DNA of 64,000 nucleotides, taken from assembly GCA_029204225.1 (NCBI GenBank), contig CM055099.1:57237982-57301981 (forward strand), written 5' to 3'. A program made the position numbers and the translations under genes. The stretch comes from Diphasiastrum complanatum. Taxonomy: Eukaryota; Streptophyta; Lycopodiopsida; Lycopodiales; Lycopodiaceae. The first letter of the stretch is position 1; every line of letters begins with the position of its first letter. Below, piece after piece: positions 1 through 34,764 of this stretch. A model generated the notes under the pieces. It did no database searches, was not told the origin of the DNA, and worked only from the letters and a program-made list of their open reading frames with translations.

Positions 1-145
1 TTTGTGGGATGGTGGCATGTAACAACTAAAACTTGCTTCGCTTTATGGTACTCTGTATTGTAAGACTTTATACAACTTCGTTTTTACCTGTTATGCTATA
101 AATTAAAGGTCTTGACTTGTCAAAAGGGACTATGTGAAATCTTTT

Positions 146-819
<674 letters not shown>

Positions 820-1030
820 CAGCGATGGACCATCCATCACCTTTTTCACTTCAAAAAATGGACCTATTTGCCTTATAGGCAGCGATGAACCATTCTTCGT
901 CTCTTTCACCTTAAAAAATGGTTGTTTATGCCTTATAGGCAGCGATGGACCACAATAAATCTTTGTTGACACTTGATGTATGGTAGTTTCCTACCAGGCA
1001 ACAATGAAAGATCTTTGCTTGTTTGTAGCT
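820..1030. repeat. 60-bp tandem repeat, about 3.5 copies
   Basis: Units start at 820, 880, 940 and 999, each opening with a variant of CAGCGATGGACCA and, in the first two, closing with GCCTTATAGG. Looser copies of the AACGATGGAC core recur near 1085 and 1150. Confidence 0.8.
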
Positions 1031-1899
1031 TATATGCATGCTAGATAGAAATGGAGTTGAAACTAAGTAATGATAGCCGTTGTCAACGATGGACAATAGG
1101 CTCATAAACACTTTTCTTATGAAGAAATTTTGATTTACTTACCTCTGTTCAACGATGGACTGTAGGAAGTTCATAAAATTTTCTATGATCCCACAACAAG
1201 TTTGTTTAGAACAATGCTAATTGATCTACTGTTGCGACCTACCACTCACATTATGCTTTTAGTGTCTCTTCCACTAATTCGACTTGTCTTTCAAATGCTA
1301 TGCACATCTTGTAGTGATTTTGTAGCATTAGATACTAAATGATCATCTACGTTTTGTGATAGTGTAGCATTTTTGTTACTATGGCCTACCACTACATTCG
1401 TTTAGGTTCGAATCCAAATCGTGTACAGGTATGCCATTTGTTAAACCATGTTGTAATAGCTTGGCTTGAACACTCTTTGAACATTTTTTGGCAATAAAAA
1501 CATACGTATGCAGAAATTTGATTCTTAAGGAAGAACGCTAGATATTATGTGATAAAGACTATATGTACGGTTGAGTTGTAAAAAAAACAAACTGCTCGTG
1601 GGAATAGCATGGCATCCTCTCAAAAAATCACGTCTACAAGCATCCAGGTATGACTTCTTTTGACGATTTTTGAGTTATATACAAACCACACACATCATGG
1701 ATACGGTTTTGTTGCATGCTCTTAATGACAGATACTCGGGAGATTGTTCTTATCTAACTTTCATTGCGACTTTGTGCTTCATATATAACGACATTCAAGC
1801 ATAATTTTGACTGATATGCCTTCGAATCTTATTACAAACCAGTCTAACAACTCTTTCACACTACTCTTGAGTAGTTCATGCCTAGATCCAACATTAGGG
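1031..1899. other. Intergenic, no gene recognised
   Basis: AT-rich, with stops in all frames and only decayed copies of the neighbouring repeats. Confidence 0.5.
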
Positions 1900-2340
1900 T
1901 TTTCAATATAACGTTTTTAGACAACATGGATATGCGTAAGATACGAGCTTTTTACATAAGGATTAGAATGGCACGGATCTGCCCTAATACCTGGTAAAAA
2001 TATTGGAAGTCCCTCGTAAGCAATAGACTAAACCTATATCTAACGTTCTGTATAGCATGGATTTGCTCAAAACTGAACATAGGATACAAAACCAATTTTT
2101 GCGTATACAAAAAAGGTATAAGGATTAGCATGACGTGCCCTAATACCTATGTATTCACACCTTTCAATCATGGTAATAATTTATGCTACCCATGTTGGTG
2201 TCACATTAGGCTTTTGGTGAGATACAACTGGAAAGCATAGATATGCTCGAAAGTATGGACATCAGTACGTGACCTGCCTTGTTCAACATGGCTCACATGG
2301 GTTAGAATGACATGAATTTGTCCTAACACTAGCACACGTG
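1900..2340. repeat. Degenerate repeat array of about 160 bp period
   Basis: A GATTAGMATG...GCCCTAATACC block recurs at about 1961, 2123 and 2300, with a companion block GCATGGATWTGCTC between copies. A fourth copy (near 8395) lies beyond the copia element, so the element inserted into this array. Confidence 0.6.
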
Positions 2341-2615
2341 ACTTAGAATTTGCTTTGCACAGGAACACAAATCATGCTACACAGTAACACAGACAGAAAA
2401 TCACTCTCCTCAGCAAGCTCACATAGCAACTGTATTTCTCAAAATGAAATTACACTGTACATATAGTTGTTCACTCAGGCAACCCATGCATGACCCAGGT
2501 TGCCATTGGCGGAACGCATGTCCCGTCGACTTGCCTCGTGGCGAGGCCAACTGATCTTTATCCACTGACATGACCCACTTACAATCACACAGTGATTCTA
2601 ACTTTAATTCTAACT
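2341..2615 (-). repeat. 3' LTR of the copia element
   Basis: 275 bp, direct repeat of 8015-8289. Ends carry the short inverted repeat TTAGAATT/AATTCTAA instead of the usual TG/CA. Confidence 0.93.
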
Positions 2616-2668
2616 CTCTCCTTTAAAGTAGAGTCACTTTTTATACAGTCATATACATAGCTTTAAAG

Positions 2669-5600
2669 TCAACAAACTCTAAATACAGAAAGTTTTGATC
2701 TAAACTTATCAAACTTTTCTCCAGTAAGTGACTTAGTGAAAATATCAGCTAGTTGTTCTTCTGTGCTACAATGAACAACATGAATTTTACGACTTAGCAG
2801 TCTTTCACGTATGAAGTGATATTGAATCTCAATGTGTTTAGTTCTTGCATGGAACACTGGATTCTTTGCTAGCTGAATGCCACTTTGACTGTCGCTATGT
2901 AAAGTTGTGGGATTTTTCTGCTTCATGCCAATCTCTTCCAAGGTTTGTCTCAACCATATAGCTTCTTGTGCAGCACTACACATTGCCTTATACTCTGCTT
3001 CTGTGGTGGAAAGAGCAATTGTACTTTGCTTCTTACTAGACCAGGAAAAGCAATTACCACAAAACTGGAATATATATCCTGTGGTGGATCTACGATCATC
3101 ATAGTCACCTCCCCAGTCCGCATCCACATAGCCACACAACTCAGGTAAACCATCATGCTTCATGTAAATCAAGCCATACTCTGATGTGCCTTTCACATAA
3201 CGCAAAATACGTTTAGCTGCTTTCCAATGCGTTTCCGTAGGTGTTGCCATAAACTGACTTACAATGCCAACAACATAGCATATATTTGGTCTAGTTGTGG
3301 TAAGGTAAATCAAGCTCCCTACCAACTGTCTATATAGCGTAGCATCAAATGACTGTGATTCATCAAGCTTAGAAAGTTTTTTACCTGGTTCAATAGGAGT
3401 GTTTACTGGTTTGCAATCCTGCAACCTAAACCTATGTAGTAACTCTTTGACATATTTCACCTGTGTTAAACCCACTTCATGTCCTTTTTGCCACACTTCT
3501 ACTCCAAGGCAGTAATGCATCAGACTGAGATCCATCATCTCAAATTGTTTCATGAGGTCTTTCTTGATTATGTCTATCATCTCTTGATTATTTCCCGTAA
3601 TAATCAAGTCATCAACATAAAGAGCAATCAAAGCAACCATACCATCAAAGCATAAGACATATAGATTTGGATTAGAATCTGTTCTCACCATCCCCTTTGA
3701 ACGAAAGTAGGCATCAATCCTGCTATACCACGCACGTGGTGCTTGTTTAAGACCATAAAGCGCTTTCTTCAAGCGACATACTTTATTTTCCTTTCCTTTC
3801 GTTACAAAGCCTTCAGGTTGATCCATGAACACTTCTTCTTCTAACTCACCATTTAGAAAAGCAGATTTCACATCCATATGATGCAAAGGCCAACCAAAAT
3901 GTGAAGCTAAAGCAATAAGTAGACGTAGAGTATTCCACTTACACACCGGCGCAAAGGTCTCCTCATAGTCAATGCTTTTATTTTGTGCGTACCCTTTGAT
4001 TACCAATCTTGCTTTGTGCTTTGCTATGCTTCCATCTGCATGGTACTTAGTTCTATATACCCATTTGCAACCAATGGGTTTCTTGCCAAGTGGTGGTTCT
4101 ACTAAGTCCCATGTGCTATGCTTAGCAATTGACTCCATCTCCTCTCCCATGGCTTTGATCCAAATGTCATCATCCTTCGCTTCACCATAAGTCGAAGGTT
4201 CTTTGCTTTGAATAATGCTGGATAACAGAGCATAATTTGCTTCATACCTTTCAGGTAGTATCTTCTCTCTTGTTGATCTTCGTAGCTCTCCCTGGTTAGA
4301 TGATCCTGTAAAGTCATCTATATCGCGGATCTCCATCAATCTCTCAAACCACTTAGGGAGCTTTCTGTCAGGTGATCGGCTTCTTGGTGATAATGTATTC
4401 CATGGTACATCCTTCTCCTTGCGTTTGTCACCTGCAATTTCAATCCTTCTTGCACCAAAAGGTTTGTCCCTACCTCTCCAACCTGTTTCTTGAGGTTGAG
4501 TAGTAGTATCTTGAGATGTATCCTCATGTTCATCACTCGGAAGGTCAATGAATGGATCATCATGAGGTGGTATCCTCACTATGCCATTTTTCCTACTGGA
4601 TGTGTCTATCTTCTCAGCATCTTCGTCTTCATACATCTTGGATTCATCAAAGATAACATCTCGGCTTATATGGATTTTGTTTTCGATTGGATCAAAACAT
4701 CTATAGCCCTTCACGCGATCATCATATCCTAGGAATATGCACTTGATAGCTTTTACATCAAGTTTACGTCTTTTTTCCTTAGGAATATGTACAAAGGCCT
4801 TACATCGAAAGATTCGCAAGTGGTTCACCTTTGGCTTCTTCTTTGTGAATGCTTCCTCAGGTGTAATTTTTGGTATGGCAATGGTAGGACTTCTATTTTG
4901 AAGATAGACTGTCGTGCTACATGCTTTTGACCAAAAATCTTTTGGTAATTTCATCTCAGCTAGCATAAATCTGTCACTTTCCACAATCGTACGATTTTTG
5001 CACTCAGCTACACCATTGAGAACAGGAGTATGAGCTTGCGTAATTTGTCTTTTAATTCCACATTGATCACAAAGATCATTGAAGTCATTAAATTATACTC
5101 ACCTCCAATATCTGATTTTAGGACTTTGATCTTCTTACCTGTCTGATTTTTTACCAAGTTTTTGAAGTTCTTGAAGTTATCAAAAGCATCTGATTTCTTC
5201 TTCAAGAAGTAGATCCACGTCTTACGTGACATATCATCAATAAAGGTCATGAAATAGAAGGCTTTTCCTAAGGACATGGTATTAAATCTATGTGGATTAA
5301 ATCCAGGATGTTCTTTGCTCTTGCAACACCCCCTTTATTGAACTTCTCTCGATGCTGCTCCCCATATATACAAGATTTGAACATCGATTTCAAGTGATCT
5401 TCTATTGTAGGCAGTCCTGTTACCATCTCAATTTTCTCATCAAATTGAGGCTTCCCAAGTTCAAGTGACCAAGCCTCTTGTGCCAGAACTCAGTTTGCGA
5501 AGGAACGGATGACACAAGTCCATGTTGCCCCTTGATTGTGGCATTCAACCTGTACAATTTTGTATTGGGCTCTCTTACTCCATTCGCAATAACTTTGAAC

Positions 5601-6793
5601 TTTTGGTTCGCATCCTTCACAAAGCAATGATCATGGGCGAATTCTACTTTCAACTTTTGATCAATAATGACTCCAACAGAAAGTAGATTTTTCTTCAAAC
5701 CTGGTACGTAAAGTACCTCCCTGATCATCCTGCTTTTGTCGTCAGGCAGTTGGATTGAAACTGTTCCTATCCCCTTGATCATGTACACCTCACCATTTGC
5801 TTGTGAAACAGATGTTCCATTATCCAATGCCTTCAAACTACTGAACCAGTTCTTGTTACCTGTCATGTGTCTTGTGGCTCCTGAGTCAATATACCATGCT
5901 TGATCATCTTGATTAGATGACAATGCAGATATGAAGATGCTAGAGTCTTCAATCTCACCTTCATCGACAAGGTTGCCTGTTTGTTTTGGTTTTCCCTTGC
6001 CTTGTTCCGCCAGGAATTTGCGACATTCACTCTTCCAGTGGCCCTTTTTACCACAATGGAAGCACTTGCCTTTCTTCTTAGTTTTGCTGGAAGATCCCTC
6101 ATCCTCCTGAGACTTGGCAAATTGCTGTTTAGTCTTCTTCTTGCCCTTGCCCTTGTCTTGTTTTTGGTGTGTCACAAGTGCCTGATCATCAGTATTTTGA
6201 CATCCAGCTTTCACCATTTCTCGTCGTTGCTCTTCCTGCATCAAGATTCATGTGAGCTCGTCAAAGGTTGGCAATCTTTCTCTTGATGCTATTCCGCTCA
6301 CAAACATCTGATAGGGTTCTCCAATGCCGCATAATGCATTATGCACCAGCTCCACATCACGTATGCGTTCTCCAATAGAATGCAGTTCATCTCTCATTGT
6401 CTTGATTCTGGTCATGTACGTCTGAATGTGCTCTCCTTGCTCCATGCGGGCACTATTCAACTTTGACTTCAAAAACATGATTCTTGACGGATTTGACGTC
6501 TCGAACTGCTCCTTTAGCACATCCCATGCCTGTCTGGGTGTAATAGCATCACAAATGTGGGTAATGATGTGATCCTTCACTGACAAGTTAATGAAGGTCA
6601 AAGCTTTTCTCATCTTTTTGTCGAACACTTTGATGTCTGCTTCATTTGGCGGCCTTCTCTCATCACCTGTGACGACTTCCCACACGTCTTTCTCCATCAG
6701 TATGTTTTTCATTTTGAATTTCCACACTGCATAGTTGGAAATCCCGTCCAATTTGCTACTTTCACTCAAAATGGACTCTCCCATGTTTGCCAT
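2669..6793 (-). pseudogene. Copia gag-pol polyprotein, interrupted
   Basis: Read from 6793 downwards. The gag N-terminus (UBN2-like) is followed by an in-frame TGA at 6248-6250, then a zinc knuckle CFHCGKKGHWKSEC, protease WYIDSGATRHM and the integrase zinc-region motif HKRLGHLNLGSL. A frameshift near 5420, another near 5280 and a third between about 5100 and 5008 break the integrase core (MTFIDDMSRKTWIYF; NGVAECKNRT). From about 5000 to 2669 the frame is open: the reverse transcriptase has CKWVYRTKYHADGS and the catalytic ALYVDDLIITG; the RNase H has DADWGGD and the end of the protein ADIFTKSL. The element cannot make an intact integrase. The long undamaged reverse-transcriptase half contrasts with the multiply broken integrase. 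Confidence 0.92.
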
Positions 6794-8014
6794 CGCAAAA
6801 CTGCTTAAAACTTCTGCCTTAGGCTAAGAACCGTATATCAAGGCCAACAGTGATGTCAGAAGTTGAAAATAATGACCTGCACTTTTTTTTCTTACCAGGC
6901 CACTCGCCACTTTTCCACCAATTTGAAAGCCAAATCGGCGTCGCCTTCCGAAATGCACTCAGTCGTCAATTCCCAACAACGTGCCCAGTGGAATGGTGAA
7001 ACTACTTCTGGCGTACTCCGAACACTTTCTCCGCTGCAACCGCTCTGTTTTGCTGTACCGTACTTGCAGGTACAGTTTGGGTGCCCTTCGTTTGGAGGTT
7101 ATAGCCTTTCGTTTGGGTCAAAACGGGCAAAGGACCCAAAAATAGAAACTTTTCTAGCTTTTGAACTGTTTCTTCACTTTGAAGAAACTTCACTCTTCAC
7201 TTGTGAAGGGACCCAACTCAACTTTCAGTATGAAAATTTCTAATGAAGTTGAAGGTCAAAATGCGCTTCAATTCTTCAGGACCCTGTTTAAAACTCAAAG
7301 GCTGAACCAAATCTTATGGTTCAAATTTCTCTCCCATCACAGATTCTGGACCGTTGATTCACTTGACACCTCATCTACAGGTTCAAAGTACATCTGGGCA
7401 TCGAACCAAACTCCTGCATACGCTAAGAACTTCGATACACTAAGTTCTTCATCGCGTTGGGCGCGCGAACTGCCCGCGACTTCCCTGCTTGCGGCCGCGC
7501 CTCCCTTCCCTCAAAAAGATCGGATCAAGCTCTCATGGAGAAACGGTGATTTTAGCTCAACTTGACAAAGTGGCTTTTTCACCTTTTTACCGCAAATCTG
7601 CTAGGTTAACTGTCTGGAGACAAATCTCTGACATAAACCTCAGAATCTCTCCATGGCTGATTGACAGTGTGATTAGCTTCCTTCCTGTCCTTACGGCATC
7701 CAAAACGGTGTACAAACAGCGAAGAAATCACCAGTTATGTATAAAAACCGTAACCCCAAGTCCGGTTTCAATTTTCAGCTGGCTTCGAAATTGTCAATCT
7801 TTCACCAAATTTTTCCCTGTCTGATGCTATGCACAGGCTAATAATCCCTCTGCTGAGCTTAGGAAGCCTCTATAAATTAGAAACCGTGCACCAGTGCTTC
7901 TCTTTCCGTCTTCAACCCGCCGTAAAACCCCGAACTCTCAGAAGACAGTTCTCCCAAAGCTCTCTTCAACGGCGACACTGTACTGTGTACACTCCCTGTA
8001 CGGCTCTGATACCA

Positions 8015-8289
8015 ACTTAGAATTTGCTTTGCACAGGAACACAGATCATGCTACACAGTAACACAGACAGAAAATCACTCTCCTCAGCAAGCTCACATAG
8101 CAACTATATTTCTCAAAATGAAATTACACTGTACATATAGTTGTTCACTCAGGCAACCCATGCATGACCCAGGTTGCCGTTGGCGGGACACGTGTCCCAT
8201 CGACTTGCCTCGTGGCGAGGCCAACTGATCCTTATCCACTGACAGGACCCACTTACAGTCACACAGTGATTCTAACTTTAATTCTAACT
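8015..8289 (-). repeat. 5' LTR of the copia element
   Basis: 275 bp, the same length as the left copy; abuts the tRNA primer-binding site at 8003-8014. Confidence 0.93.
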
Positions 8290-8849
8290 ATGTGTTCACA
8301 CTAGGTCTTTTAGCTAATTAAAATGTATACGGTTAGAACTGTTCATACTTTGTTTAAACAATATAAACTGATATGGATCAACAAACCATAAATTGATCAG
8401 CATGGCACAAGCCCTGATACGGTAATATTAGGGCTTGGCCTATCGCTAAAAATTTTTATATTGTTTGGGAAGACAGGATTATGATTTACAAATGCTATTT
8501 ATGTTGTTAAGTGGTATAGCTTCTTTTGGACATGAATAACAATTGACGCTCAACTATGACACCTGTCTTTCCCACTGTACTAACTCACACGATTTTGTGT
8601 TGTATGTCTTAAAAGTGGTTATGCTTTATGGTGCTTTACAGTATTGTATTTTACTTTTCAGCTTTATGTAACCTTGTTGTAATATGAATAAAGGCTTCAA
8701 AGGATTCAGTCTTGCTTTGTCAAAAGGAACTATGTGAATGTTTGTAACTCTCTCTCATTTTATTAAATCTTTCATTTTATTTTAGTTTTGTTCAAACAAA
8801 TTACAAATTTAGCTTTCTAATAATGTAAATCATCATACAATATATATTC

Positions 8850-9053
8850 AATTTTTCTCTCTCTCTAAGAAATTACAAATTAAACATTCAATTATCATCA
8901 TACACTATCTATTCATCTATCACATACAACCCTAAACCAAAATGCAAAACACACACACACACACTCTCTCTCTCTCTCTAACAAATTACAAATTTAACAT
9001 TCGATTAACATTATACACCATCTATTCATCTCCCTCTCTCTCTTCCTTTTCTG

Positions 9054-9144
<91 letters not shown>

Positions 9145-9330
9145 TACAAATCTAACATTCAATAATTTCATACACTATCTATTCATCTATTACCCTAAAC
9201 CCTAAATAAAAATGCAAAACACACACACACACACACACACACACCCCTTCTCTCTCTCTCTAACAAATTACAAATTTAACATTCAATTATCATTATACAC
9301 TATCTATTACATTTCTATCTTTACATTATC
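8850..9330. repeat. Composite microsatellite repeat, four units
   Basis: Each unit joins a CT or CA tract to a shared AT-rich block (ACAAATTTAACATTCAATT then ACACTATCTATTCATC). Blocks begin near 8870, 8980, 9143 and 9263. Two units also hold ACCCTAAACC, the plant telomere-type word, and three hold AATGCAAAACAC. The long CT tract is 9054-9141. Confidence 0.8.
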
Positions 9331-9637
9331 TTAACATTATTTTTACATTTCTATTCTTTACCATTCTAACAATGAAACTATCTACTTTACACTTTTTTCT
9401 ATCTATTTATACTTTTATTTTAATCAATTCATTGGCCTTCTGTGACAATCTTTTCCGTCATTTTCTTTTCCCTTGTCCCATGCTTCTTTGGAGCTCCTTC
9501 CATGATGAATGATCTAAGAAATTGTAGAATAGTCTTGAATACTAATAACAGTTTGAAACGATGGCTTTGATGCCAACTTGTTGGTTCCTACTGCTCTGAT
9601 ACCAACTTGTTGGGTTTGTATTACTCTGATACCAGCT

Positions 9638-10239
9638 TGTTGGATTTCTTTGTATGGATGCAGAATGATTAGAGAGAACTCAAAATGCAAATTATAACAG
9701 GATCTTTGCCAAACTATAGATTCAGACTACAACTTAGATCGATAGAAGGAATATCTTAGTAGGTGTCAATGACAACCATGAAGGGAGCAAAACAGTTAGG
9801 CGTCTAAGACAACCATGCTTCCTTCGAGATTAGATATTTTGAATGAGTCGTCTAACGAGTATCAGTGAGTGAGAGAGAAATTATCAGAAAGCATTCATAG
9901 TGGAACACTCATAAGAAAATAGAGAATCTGAATTAAGTTGTTGTAAATACAACTATCAGATCACGATCATGTGCCCGAGAATGGTTCATAGTAATAGCAG
10001 ACAATGTGCTGTGATCTTACTATGCTAGTTATAGATTGAATACTATCTCTACTTCTTGAATTACTTTCACTCTCTCTAAAGTCTTTGATCTTGTGGAATC
10101 AGATAATTATGATACAATGGAGTCACAAAGGAACTCTGAATCACGGTTCCACTAATTGACTCTGATACATTCATTCATTTATCTCACTTTCATCATTATT
10201 GCAATAGTATGTTGCCGTTGTGTATATATACATGCAACA
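9638..10239 (-). mobile_element. Copia-type 5' LTR remnant with three primer sites
   Basis: 602 bp bounded by TGTTG...CAACA, with a TATATATA stretch at the promoter end expected for a - strand element. On its internal side (9570-9637) lie three tandem copies of a unit of about 30 bp holding the complement of the Met-tRNA primer site TGGTATCAGAGC and the LTR end. The coding interior is missing. The LTR identity rests on these ends and the primer sites; there is no second LTR here. Confidence 0.6.
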
Positions 10240-10379
10240 ATTATAATAAATGTGCGGGCAATGAGTGTGAATTATTGCAGTTACTACAAAGTATTGAAAT
10301 GAACTGTGACGTAGTTTGTGTCAGACAGGGCAGAGGAAGAGCTCCATTTTGAATGGTAACAGTGGATGATCGTCGAAGA

Positions 10380-10530
10380 CATCGAGCAAGTCGAGTCGAC
10401 TGGGTCACCCTTGAGAATATGTCGATGTCGATGGAGTTGATATCAGGATGTCGATGAAGTCGAGTTGGTGAAGTCAATGACGTAGACGTCGACGAAGTCG
10501 ATTTTGATTCTGCTTCAAGTCGATGTATTG
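10380..10530. repeat. GTCGA-rich low-complexity tract
   Basis: GTCGATG, GTCGAGT and GTCGACG words repeat irregularly for about 150 bp; the open frames across it are compositional. Confidence 0.7.
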
Positions 10531-10642
10531 CACAGACTGTTCGACTTATGCAAGTAGGACTGCATGCTATTGTAGAAAAAGAATATTTACATAGTATAAT
10601 GATGCTCAAGAATTGAATTCGGGTGAGTCGGAGTGAAGATAA

Positions 10643-11065
10643 ATTCCAACACTTTCTCCAAGGGGTGGGGAGGTTGGTCATAGAGAAACTTGTGCACGTC
10701 TTTCTCACTTTTTATCAAGAAATTGGGAAACCCTTCATGATGAATACTTTGCCCGTTGTCAGGCACTGATTGCTTGCAATTCACAGGACTCTCAGCCTCA
10801 AGGCGACCCACCTCTCCATCACCACCTTCGTCGCACACTACTTCTTGGGCAAGTTGGTGAGTATTCTCGTGCAGCTCGAGCTTTAGCTGCTCTCACGCCC
10901 GCCCCAACTTCTGCTAATATTGTTGCTGCTCTCCAAGCTCTTCATCCTGCTCCTGAAGGCGTTCTTCTCCTGTTTGTGGAGGACTTTGTACCTGATGTTG
11001 ATTTGGTGCTTGATCGTGATTCTATGAACATTTGCATGATTGCTTGCTGCCTGAGGATTTGCTAG
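10643..11065 (+). pseudogene. LINE-like reverse transcriptase fragment (pre-RT region)
   Basis: 141 open codons without a useful ATG. The conceptual protein contains HFLSRNWETLHDEYFARCQ, then RRTLLLGQVGEYSRAARAL and ALTPAPTSANIVAALQALHP. The block GEYSRAARAL followed by a LHP(A)P motif is the pattern seen just before the polymerase domain in LINE-like proteins of plants, fungi and oomycetes. The polymerase domain is absent and the frame ends at a TAG, so this is a truncated relic. Family assignment is from memory of the motif. Confidence 0.5.
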
Positions 11066-12397
11066 TGGCTTCGTTCAACTCTTTTAGGTCTCTTCTGTCA
11101 CTTCTGGTCTCATTCATTCTTTAAAAAAATGGCATCGCGAGGGATTTTTTGCGGGCAACTGTCCATTTGGGCAGGGCTGGGGTGACGCCGGTAGTCGAAA
11201 GCTAGGCGCCGCCTGCCGGCCTCCCTGATGCAGCATGTGCGAATCAAGGGGGCCGTGGTACAGGCTGTGCGCACAGGCTTCAATGTCTATGTGCGTTCGA
11301 GCTTGAGGCTATATTTACACTATATTATTTTTTATTTATTTTTTGAGGTGCTTTGTGAAGAGTCTTTTGAATTTAAGTATTCCATCCATGCATGTGTGTA
11401 TGCAAAGTAGGTGTGGAGATGGATAAGATTGCCATACAAAGAAATGGCTTCATGTAATTAATGCTCCTCCAATTTTTTGTCCTCAAAACCCCCTCATCAT
11501 CCAATTTTGGGAAAACTATTTGGTCACATGTCAGCAAAGGACTCCGTACTCATTGAAAATATAAAAGTGTACTTCGGCCTAAACGACGGAAAGCATAGAG
11601 TCGCATCCAAAGATTAGAGGCCTCCTTCCAGCCAATTACTCCCTTTCACGGGTAAGCCCCCGGCCCTTTTCTTTTTCCTTGAATCATTTCCTTTTTGGTT
11701 GCATAGGTCGTCTCGCCACTTCCAACTGTCCACAGCAGAAGCGCATGCCACATCATTTCCTCCTATCTCAATGGCACGCGACGTTCTAACGCCCCCAACC
11801 GTTGGATTCTATCGCTAGCAATCATACATCTGCCACGTTTCTAAGATTAACCATTGACAATATCTCAACTGTTCATACTGACACGTGGCATAAATCCAAG
11901 TGGTCAGGATTTAAATATCTCGTGCCAGAAATATCCCCTCGACATGCCCATTGCCCTCTTTGTCTTTACGTCTTTGCCTTCAATTTTTCCTCCTCATCAG
12001 TTTTACGTTCATCGTCTTCTTCATCGCCAGCGTCATCTATATCGGATTTCTATCTCGATCCATTCCATTCCTTTGCCTGCAAGAAAGATTAAGAAAGAGA
12101 GGCATCGTTTTCTGTCACTTTTTTTATAATATTATTGTTGCTGTTGTTCTACCTTTCGTGATGTGAGAGCTCTAGCTCTGCACCTGTGGTCCTGCTTCAA
12201 TTTGTTTCGTCTTCGGGAGCTGCGAGCTTCCTGTAAATAGACTGCTCGTCTTTACTCGTGAACGAGAACGCGGTCTGGAAGCTCATGCAAGCACCGAAGA
12301 AGATCTTGGCACAGATCTGATCCAGTTTTTTTCGTCTGTAATATTATGCTGTTGCGTGTACTTCAGTAGTTGGGGTTACGGCTTTGTTGCTTGGTTG
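11066..12397 (+). promoter_or_regulatory. Hexokinase 5' flank and probable leader
   Basis: Non-coding. It should contain the hexokinase promoter and 5' leader, since exon 1 follows at 12597. I see no TATA box that I would defend and cannot place the transcription start. Short ORFs here are interrupted and unlike known proteins. Confidence 0.4.
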
Positions 12398-12424
12398 ATG
12401 CGAACAATGATTGCATGGGATTAG
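12398..12424 (+). promoter_or_regulatory. Upstream ORF, 8 codons, in the hexokinase leader
   Basis: ATG at 12398, TAG at 12422. It lies 173 nt before the hexokinase ATG and matters only if transcription starts upstream of it, which the sequence does not settle. Confidence 0.4.
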
Positions 12425-12448
12425 AACCCTAGCTTGATTGGGGAATCA

Positions 12449-12514
12449 ATGACGGAGCTTTCATCCTTTGGTGTATTGATCTATTTGTTTCGATCCTCGC
12501 TGACGGTGAGCTGA
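12449..12514 (+). promoter_or_regulatory. Upstream ORF, 21 codons, in the hexokinase leader
   Basis: ATG at 12449 and TGA at 12512-12514. It is not in the hexokinase frame and terminates 82 nt before the main start, leaving room for reinitiation. The peptide is not recognised. Confidence 0.4.
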
Positions 12515-12557
12515 TCCAGTCCAGTTTCTGTTTTCCTGACCGAAGTGAAATTCGGAG

Positions 12558-12566
12558 ATGCTGTAG
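12558..12566 (+). promoter_or_regulatory. Minimal upstream ORF (Met-Leu-stop)
   Basis: ATG CTG TAG ends 30 nt before the hexokinase start codon. Such very short upstream ORFs can stall or recycle ribosomes. Functional relevance is inference. Confidence 0.4.
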
Positions 12567-12596
12567 CGGTGCTGAAGAAAGAGTTTGAAAAGAAGA

Positions 12597-34764
<22,168 letters not shown>

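Larger units (their letters stand above)
2341..8289 (-). mobile_element. Ty1/copia LTR retrotransposon, complete but inactive
   Basis: Two 275-bp direct LTRs (2341-2615 and 8015-8289) flank a - strand gag-pol. Directly inside the right LTR is a 12-nt primer-binding site matching the initiator Met tRNA end (complement of 8003-8014). Directly inside the left LTR is a purine-rich priming tract (complement of 2616-2630). Flanking 5-mers are acgtg (2336-2340) and atgtg (8290-8294), a target duplication with one mismatch. The LTRs differ at about 10 positions by eye, nearly all transitions, so insertion is fairly old. A leader of about 1.2 kb (6794-8002) separates primer site and gag. Confidence 0.95.

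Noticed and set aside
8850-9330. CRISPR-like or telomeric array
   Set aside because: Spacers are microsatellites, repeats are diverged, and only isolated ACCCTAAACC words occur; a plant genome has no CRISPR arrays.
11802-12166. Three overlapping + strand ORFs before hexokinase
   Set aside because: They overlap in different frames, have no recognisable motif and fall in the expected promoter/leader.
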